Source of the DNA: Marchantia polymorpha subsp. ruderalis
Taxonomy: Eukaryota; Streptophyta; Marchantiopsida; Marchantiales; Marchantiaceae
Reading direction: 5' to 3'
Length of the DNA: 64,000 nt
Assembly (NCBI GenBank): GCA_037833965.1
Contig: AP031358.1
Location: 2,178,001-2,242,000 of the forward strand
The stretch's first letter is position 1, and each line of letters begins with the position of its first letter. The translations under genes and the position numbers were made by a program. The notes under the pieces are model-generated. The model was given only the letters and a program-made list of their open reading frames with translations, was not told the DNA's origin and did not search any database. Shown here piece after piece: positions 57,204-64,000 of this stretch.

Positions 57204-59168
57204 ATAGCACACCCAAGGCTAAGTTACAGTATAATAGCAAAGGATCGAATCCACAGGGACAGGAACAACACACAGAGTATAAAGTGTCACGTTTTAAAAG
57301 TCTATTGAGGAGTTTGAATTCTCAGGCTTCTGTCACTCCCAGAAATACTGCAAGTGCTCAACTCGGAGGTCACTCAGAAGACACACAATGCAGCGTAGTA
57401 CTCCCCGAACACACACATGAAACTGAAAATGCACAACTCAGAGGTCGATCAGGACCTCCACTTAAGATTCAGGGGAGAAGTTCCCCAAGAGTACACTTAG
57501 AGGATCTGCAGGTAGCTACCAACTCCGAACTTACTTAAACCCTGTCACTAGCCACTGCTAGTGCAGAGCATTTGGGATGGAATTCCTACTTCGGATGCGG
57601 TACCTTCGTCAAACCGAAGTCACTCGATCTCACGCGGTGAACAACAAATTCAACTCACAAAACGCGCAGAGAATACAAAAATCCAAACTGAGAAACTAAG
57701 TTGAGAAAAGACCCTGTGTTACAACTTAACTGTCTATTGACGAGTTTGAATTCTCAGGCAATTGTCATTCCCAGAAATACTGCAAGGCTACCCCCGAAGG
57801 CGCCTGAAGCAGCGCAACACACTCAACCTGAATTCAACCAACTCTTACTCCAACACACTCAACCTGAATTCAACCAACTCTTACTCCGAATTTAACAAAA
57901 CTTCACTTTGGTATTTAGGAGGGAAAATTCCGAAGGAATACAAACAGGGAAAATCGTCCGAAGGTGTAAGTCTGAACTTGCTTGGATCTTGACTAAACTA
58001 CGTTAGCTCAGAAGGCTCGGGCAAATGCCTTCGGTTGTAGGCTGCATTAACTTCAACAATCTATAACTTTTCTTGCGCGGTGACTGAACAAAAGACACAA
58101 ATGCGCAGAGGAAACGATTTCCTGAACTGAACTTCCAAAACTGGAAAATCCCCCAAGGTCAACGCCTTGGAGTACTTTATACACTTTACAATCCCAACTA
58201 CCTAACACTCTACCTCATCGGCTATGCCTCCGATGAGACAGCCGACGATCCACTAATTCCCTACCCGTCCACTCGTCTACTCTCCTACGCAGTCCGAGCC
58301 GCCGCAACACCTCGGTAACCTCTGCCTCGAGGTTCGCAATGGCATCCCGCGACCTGGACAGGAATGACTCCAACCGCTTCGCCACCCGCCTCCGACTTCG
58401 TCCGTCGCCAGCTGTCGCGCACATCTCAAGTTCACGCAACGTCATCTTCTCTCGCGGTGCGATCTCCCAACGAGCATAAACTCTTAAACAACGGTCAACC
58501 CGCGAAACTAACTCCTCCCACGTGCGATCTGTCGCGCGCCGGTTGTGGCCTTCAACCTCTGCCAACTATAACTCCGCCGCCGCCCGCTGCGTCCTCAACT
58601 CGTCGCACTGCGACTGCAGTTGACCCAGTAACTCCTCTTCTGCCCTCCTCGCGGCCTTGCTCTGCTCTAACGCCTGCGTCTTTCGCACAAGCTCATCCGT
58701 CAGAGTGCGGCTTTGAGCTTGCTCGGCACTGAGGTCCGTCTCGACCTTCGCACGCAGCTTAGGAATTTTTGCGCCGCGCATTGATCACCATCTCATCTCG
58801 CAGCTGAATCGCCGTCTTCTGCAGTTTCCGCGATAAGGCACATTGATCCTGCAGGAAATTGTAGCGCGCCTCCAACTGCCGATACTTCAGGTCTAGGACC
58901 ATCAATTCGGGATCCGTCGCCACCTTGATCGGAGTCCAATTTCGGACCAGCTCAACATAGGATCCACACTAGCGGAGATCCCCATACTTGGTCGCCTTGC
59001 GATCAAGGTACCTTAGTAGCGGTACCACTTGCTCGCAGAGCACTCCAGTCGGTGTGCCTCGCACCGACTGCACTTCCTCCTCCTCCGAAGGCGTGTCGTC
59101 TTCTGTCTCCAGTATTTCTGTCGCCGCAGAAATCCTTGGCGATTCTCGCAGCTTCCTCTCGATAAACC
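57204..59168 (-). mobile_element. Copy B of the 5.3-kb element family: 3' half, broken
   Basis: The left end TGTGATAGCACACCCAAGGC parallels element A's left end and abuts gag. The tandem ~430-bp 3' units follow (57300 and 57731). Then comes the C-terminal coding part on minus. 59150-58790 gives QVVPLLRYLDRKATKYGD and YVELVRNWTPIKV in shifted frames. 58781-58566 gives EQAQSRTLTDELVRKT. An in-frame stop separates this from 58565-58215, which gives KMTLREL and RRRVAKRLESFLSR..LRRLGLRRR. Similarity to element A ends at about 59168, where gypsy reverse transcriptase begins. The 5' half of this copy is missing. Confidence 0.85.
57815..57886. repeat. 36-bp unit tandemly duplicated inside copy B
   Basis: CAACACACTCAACCTGAATT and the next 16 bases are repeated exactly at 57815-57850 and 57851-57886. 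The duplication is absent from element A, so it is private to this copy. Confidence 0.92.
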
Positions 59169-60440
59169 GGATTGAAGCTTAATACGGGTAAGTGTTTCCT
59201 TGGTGTAATTTCCGATACGCTCCTTGGACATGTGGTCAGTAGAAGAGGAATGAAGGTGGATCTTGAAAAAGTTTGCGCCCTCTTAATGCTACTAGCAGCT
59301 ACATGTGTAAGGGAGATCCGGGGATTTCTTTGCTGTGTTGGCTATTATCAGAGATTTATTGACTCCTATGCCAAGCACGCCATGTCACTCACTAAGCTAC
59401 TCAAGAGAGAAGAGGAGTTCACATGGACGGAGAAGAGACAACGAGCCTTTGAGAATCTCAAGCTTGCATTAGTCAAGGCTCCAGTCCTCTCTCCACTAGA
59501 TTGAACCCGGGAGTTCCATGTGACACTTGACGCTTTCGAATGGTGTTTGGGAGCAATATTGTGGCAATACCGTTGAGATAAAAAGTAGTGTTCTATCTAC
59601 TACGCTAGTAGAAAAATGAGTCCAGCGAAACGAAAGTACACCACAACCAAACAAAAAACCCTTGCTATGGTGAGAAGCCTTTGCTTTGATGTATGCGTGT
59701 AAGAAGTTGTGGCACTATTTACTAGGAAACCGAATAATTTTCCATACGCATCATGATTCATTAAAGTACTTGGAAAATAAACTTGATGCGTATGTGAGAA
59801 TTGCAAGGATACTACTCCAAGAAGTCAACTATGAGGTGATTGTCAAACCAGAAAAGTCCAACTCTAATGTGGACTTCCTATCTCGGCAAAGAGGCACTGG
59901 AACAATAGGAAACATATGGAGTTTTTGGATGAAATTCCTTATCCGGTCAAAAAGAAAAGCACAGATTCGGAACCTCACGGAGGTTTAATCTTCTACAATG
60001 GCGGAATCAAAGAATTCAAGTTCCACGACATCATAGATTATATGACTGAGCTAAGCTATCTGGAGGATTTCACGTGGGAGGAGAAGAGTGTATTTGAACA
60101 CAAGGTAGGCCCTTAAACCCTGATCTAGTGAGTTCTTTTCAAGATGGGTGCTGATGACCACTTGAGGAGATGCTTGAAGAAGCAAGAGCGGAAAAATGTA
60201 ATCTTTGAACTACATTCGGGATCCTCAGGTGGGCATTTTGCTTTGATCACTGCTGTGAATCAAATCTGGAGCACCGTATACTGGTGATCACACCTTAACC
60301 GGGATGCACGTAAGCTTGTCATATGTTGTGATCAATGCCAACGGACGTGAGCTCCTTCTGTCTGGAATCATTTGCCACTTAGTCCTATCGTACTCCTTGC
60401 TCCTTTCAAGAAGTGAGTTACGACTTTATAGTATCAATCA
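59169..60440 (+). pseudogene. Ty3/gypsy pol fragment: RT end, RNase H, integrase zinc finger
   Basis: KLNTGKCFLG, LGHVVSRRGMKVD, VREIRGFLCCVGYYQRFI and FTWTEKRQRAFENLKLAL (59172-59504) are the thumb/connection part of gypsy RT. FHVTLDAFEWCLGAILWQ and ACKKLWHYLLGN..THHDSLKYL..FLSRQRG (59510-59900) are RNase H. At 60220-60340 SGGHFALIT..NRDARKLVICCDQCQR is the HHCC zinc-binding part of integrase. Stops and frameshifts are frequent. The integrase core is missing; copy C of the other family starts at 60446. Together with the gag at 56740-57203 this is one element from which protease and most of RT have been lost. Confidence 0.85.
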
Positions 60441-60619
60441 ATCAGGATAGTTGTGGTAACCCACTTTTTGTTTTTGTGCGGAATTTAAAATAATTTTGGA
60501 AGCCAGTACCGCAGCAGCCGTGTAAATGGTGATCGGTACATTTAAATAGAGTGAAAATGGATAATCGCGGATCTCGCATGATCTCGTAGAATCCAGAAGT
60601 TGGGCGCAATGTTCGAAAC

Positions 60620-61560
60620 AGGCGCCCGACCTGAACGATCGATTCTGAAGGAGTTCTCCTTCGGCGCAAGGCGCATAATCCGCCTTCGGCGATACGCCTT
60701 TGGCGCTGGGGGAAATACTCAGAGCTTATGCAATTCACAACGCCTTGACTGGATTAGGGTCTCGTTGGAAAGAACTCGACACGCTCGTTCTAACGAGCCC
60801 AAGAACGCCTGGAACGGATGAGGACTCAAGGAGTTGTGACTGTCGGAATATGCAAAGACAAACGCCTACACATACGCGGAAGGAGTTCGTCGTCGGCGGG
60901 AAGTCCGCCGGGAAATCTGCCTTCGGCGGAAGGTATTCGCCTGCGCATAGGCACTTCGCCATCGGCGGAATATTCGACTTTGACCCTAGAAGTTCGCCTT
61001 CGGGGGGTGAAGCTCGTACGGCGCCTACGGCGCCAGCGCATCAAGATTAGGTAAAGTACCTACGGGGTAGCGAATCCGTACGGTCCGCCTTCGGCTCAAC
61101 GCCTACGGCGGAACGGACAGGTGCGCCTTCGGCGGGACGGGACTCCGAAGGCAAAAGCGCCTGCGGAGGGACAAGAGAGATTGACAGACAAGACGAAATC
61201 CGTTGACTGTGGTCAACGCCTTCGGCACAGCCGCCGCTATGCCGCCGCCGCCGTTTAGGGGACCGCCACCGCTGCGCTGCGCTACAGCGATGCATCTACG
61301 CCGACGGACAACGTGAGGTGCCTACGCCGACGGACATCTTCGGCGCTGGCGGTCAGCGCCTACGCACAAGCGGACGGAGTTCGGAGCCGGCGGGAAGTCC
61401 GCCGGGAAATGCGCCTTCAGCGGAAGGAGTTCGTCTTCGGCGGAGCGTGCGGCCAAACGCCTTCGGCGGTGCGGAATGGATGCGAGTCGGAGTGCGATGC
61501 GAGTAGCGGATGCGAGTAGAGCGTCGGCGAGAAAGACGCCTTCGGCGCTGCGTGACCATG
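60620..61560. repeat. Dense cluster of GCCTTCGGC/GCCTACGGC mini-hairpins in the leader of copy C
   Basis: More than a dozen near-identical 9-15-bp palindromic words occur, for example at about 60671, 60926, 61021 (GGCGCCTACGGCGCC), 61078, 61120, 61219 and 61458. The short frames read through this block on both strands are by-products of the repeats (recurring SAEG and PSA words) and I do not consider them genes. Confidence 0.8.
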
Positions 61561-61712
61561 GCCGCGGCGAAGTACGAAGGCGGAGCTCAAATTGAAATTT
61601 CGAGCGTGCGAGTGCGCGCGACAGCGGAGCGTGAAGCCGCGCGTGCGAGAGGAGGGCCGTTACACCTCCAAGCCGGCGCAGCCATCAAGTGACACTCACG
61701 ACCAAGTGCCGA

Positions 61713-62911
61713 CCATGACATCCTGCGAGCGGAGAACGGACACTTCATTCTTGAATTTGCGATTTCAATTCCTTGTGCGAGCTGCGCGCGTCCACCTTCT
61801 AGCCGAGAGAAATTCCAGACACCAACGCGCAGAGACTCACTCGATGATAGAGAGAGAATTGAGTGCGCGACAGTCGGAATCGAGAGAGATTAGAGTTTGC
61901 AGGAGAATCGAAGTTGTGAGCAAGAAGCTTGAGGGTAGCGAAGGAAGGTTCACGAAATCAAATTCCAAGAACGCGATGTCGAGGTCCACTCAGCTGCAGA
62001 TGATTCCGCTCAAGCTTCCGCAGATTGGGTTGCGCGCTTTTCAGGACCGGCTGTTTGCAGTGAAGCTCGATTTCCTGCTGTGGGGATGGAATTACGTGTG
62101 CCAGGATATGGTGCGCGAATAGCAAAGGGAGAGGCACCAACCTACGCGCGGATTCCAACCGCACATAGAGCGTTGGACTGTTCAAGATTGGTGACAAGTG
62201 CTGGGGAGATGTGCAGGCGAGGACGGGTTCCTCTTATTTGATAGTGAGAGCGTCAAGGTGACGAAGGCAGAAGACGCCTCCTTCGTGGACTTGTTCAAGA
62301 GGGAGAAGTCCAACAAGAACGGGTACAGGACCCGTGACTACAAGGATCGCTTCCGCAGAAATGTAGCGATGGCACTTCTGCAACTCTTGCAGCCGCACCG
62401 AACAACATACATCACTTCTTGGCAAGTGTCTTTCGTGGAGCTCACATTGGCCGGAGCTCCGGTTCACTGGTCGCGTATCTTGCATAGGGTAACGCGGCAG
62501 CATGCGTTTGAGGAGAGGGGAGGAACGATCAATCATCTCTCCCACTTCTTGATAAACTTTTATCGGTCGATGGGTTGCTTAACCGCGGCCGAGCGTATTC
62601 AGTATCCGCTGTTGTCACTCGACAATCCCGGGAGGTATGTGCGGGATAACGAGGTCGACTCCGACGCGGAGGACACTCCGACCTCCACGCCACCAGCTAA
62701 ACAAGATGCGGGGAGAGACGCATCCGCAGCGCGAGTGCCGCGGAAGCGGAGATGGAGAGGAGAACCGGAGAAAGAGCCGCATCGAGATTCGACGGCTCTC
62801 AAACGGAAGCGGCCACTGGAAGAAATTTGCAGTCGGCCGAAGCAGAAAGCGCGCCGGCTTGTATTGCCTACAAGTAGCGCGGAGACGGCGCGGGCCGCCG
62901 GAGAGGAGTAG
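61713..62911 (+). pseudogene. N-terminal half of the element ORF in copy C, disrupted
   Basis: The ATG at 61713 (MTSCERRTDTSFLNLRF) opens a frame homologous to the start of the element A protein. A TAG after MVRE at 62120 interrupts it. It resumes in frame by 62198 as LGRCAGEDGFLLFDSESVKVTK, followed by RTRDYKDRFRRNVAMALLQLLQPHRTTYITSWQVSFVEL and GAPVHWSRILHRVTRQHAF..LINFYRSMGCLTAAE. It ends at TAG 62911 after RPKQKARRLVLP. The strong conservation of the ~100-330 region between A and C, against poor conservation elsewhere, marks that region as the functional domain of the protein. Confidence 0.82.
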
Positions 62912-64000
62912 ACATTGCGTTTCCTGCACACACAGAAGTTCTCCCTTCCGCTCGCTCTCTCACAATCACCGCAGCGCGTCGGCCGCTCCAGCACTGACTG
63001 CAATCACTCTCTCTTCTTGCGCGCTCAAGTTCGCTACTCGCAAGTTCTCTGCAAGGTCTGTCAAGATCCTTGCGCAACTCGTCTCCGCACTCTCTCCTCT
63101 CACTGCAGGTCTCTCCGCCCTTGCGCGTAATCTTGGAAGCTGGAAATCGCAAAATCAAGAATGAGAGAATGAGACTGGAGAGCAGTCTTTTCTTCTCCGA
63201 ATTCAAGATCGTCCAACGTTATTACTGGTTACAATTACGCAGCCGGCTATACGGCCTAACGGTTCGCCCTCGCATGCTCGAATTCACGTCTCCGCACTGC
63301 GCGCATTCGCATGCGTGAATGTTGAATTCTCCCGCCGCCACCGTCTTCCGGACTCGAGTTCGCCGCAGTGTATGCGTCGGCTATGTTGGCGTATTCCTTC
63401 TCCGTCGGCGCCTCGCTGGAGGCGCACATCAAGTCGGCGCGAATTACGCCGGCGCGTATTCGTACCACTTGTTTTGTCCGTTCTGCCCCGTCTATTGCTG
63501 ACGGCGCATATCCGCCGGCGCAAATCATGCCAACGCATCCGCCTATCCGCGCCACGTCGGAGGCGTACATCCGGCCGGCGCTTTTCTTCCGTTGCGCAGC
63601 CGCCAAAGGCGCTTCCGCCTCTGAGTTGATTTCCTCCCATGAGCGCGTGATTCCGCCGAAGGCGCATCGCCGAAGGCGTACGGGAGTCCTTTCCGACTGT
63701 GAACCCTAGCGCGAACGGCGCATGTCCGGCTACGAGTTTTCCGATGCTAATAACTTCTTCGTCCCTGATCCATCTCCAACGCTCTTGGGCTCGTTAGGAC
63801 GAGCGTCCCGAGCTCTTTCCAATGCGACTTCAACCAACTGGAACTACTGTGTATTCTGATCGTTATGAAGGTTTCCCTTTCCGCGCTAGCGGCGCATCGC
63901 CGAAGGCGCACTCATGGTCGGAAGCCTTCAGAGGTCCGTGCCGTTCTTCTGACGTCTTTAGCAAAATCTCCTCCGGAGGTGTCTGCGCCGGAAGCGTAGC
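62912..64000 (-). mobile_element. Copy D of the element family: diverged start and leader, inverted, cut by window end
   Basis: GGAAATCGCAAAATCAAGAATG at 63142-63163 is the reverse complement of the start-of-ORF block in copy C (near 61748), so this piece runs on the minus strand. The leader follows to the right with GC-rich hairpins, the GGGCTCGTTAGGACGAGCG block near 63795 and CGCCGAAGGCGCA near 63897. No open frame survives. The other end lies beyond the window. C and D form a head-to-head inverted pair. Confidence 0.65.

Larger units (their letters stand above)
60446..62911 (+). mobile_element. Copy C of the 5.3-kb element family: 5' half, plus orientation
   Basis: It begins TGTGGTAACCCACTTTTTG, matching the reverse complement of element A's right end, and the match continues through AATTTTGGAA..GTACC and GATCTCGTAGAATC. 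A ~1.25-kb leader rich in GCCTTCGGC-type hairpins follows, including the conserved GAGCCCAAGAACGCCTGGAACG block at 60790-60815. The N-terminal coding part runs from about 61713 to 62911. The coding part stops where A's low-complexity centre would begin, and an inverted fragment (copy D) follows. Confidence 0.85.

Noticed and set aside
57225..57260. tRNA-like B-box (GATCGAATCC) near the left end of copy B
   Set aside because: No A-box at suitable spacing and the matching site in element A deviates from the consensus; no tRNA fold seen.

Overview
This window is nuclear DNA of a land plant. It has spliced genes with GT..AG introns, long AT-rich spacers, LTR and LINE retrotransposon remnants, a hAT-type MITE and a piece of mitochondrial atp1. 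I infer a bryophyte, most likely a Marchantia-type liverwort. The basis is low gene density, a TORNADO1-like Roco gene, a bilirubin-oxidase-type LPR ferroxidase gene and the style of the repeats. No species-level marker was read, so this remains an inference.

Only three genes are well supported. (1) A plant STP-type sugar transporter-like gene on + (11441-13681, three exons) lacks a visible first transmembrane helix and several signature residues. (2) An LPR1-type multicopper ferroxidase gene on + (36096-38159, two exons) has a signal peptide and all four copper-binding motifs. (3) A Roco-family LRR-Roc-COR GTPase gene on - (49463-44629, three exons, 1463 aa) joins in frame at both introns, and its first intron falls inside the P-loop. 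A weaker two-exon small-protein model lies at 30393-29949 on -. The genes do not form a functional cluster.

The rest is repeats and spacer. 1-2220 holds a decayed L1-type LINE on -, with three ~165-bp tandem monomers on its 5' side (2319-2814) and an inverted monomer at 3440-3610. LTR/PBS remnants end at 4423 and 18123; the second is followed at once by a 62-bp minisatellite. 55.6-60.4 kb is a broken Ty3/gypsy element (LTR, PBS, gag, RNase H, integrase zinc finger).

The most unusual object is an intact-looking 5284-bp element at 18909-24192. It has TG..CA imperfect terminal inverted repeats, a perfect 5-bp target duplication GTATT, and one 1034-codon ORF on - with no recognised transposase or polymerase. 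Three broken copies (B, C, D) lie at 57.2-59.2 and 60.4-64.0 kb. The family is saturated with short GC-rich palindromes such as GCCTTCGGC and GCCTGTGCACAGGC, both in its leader and inside its coding frame. It is my best candidate for something undescribed.
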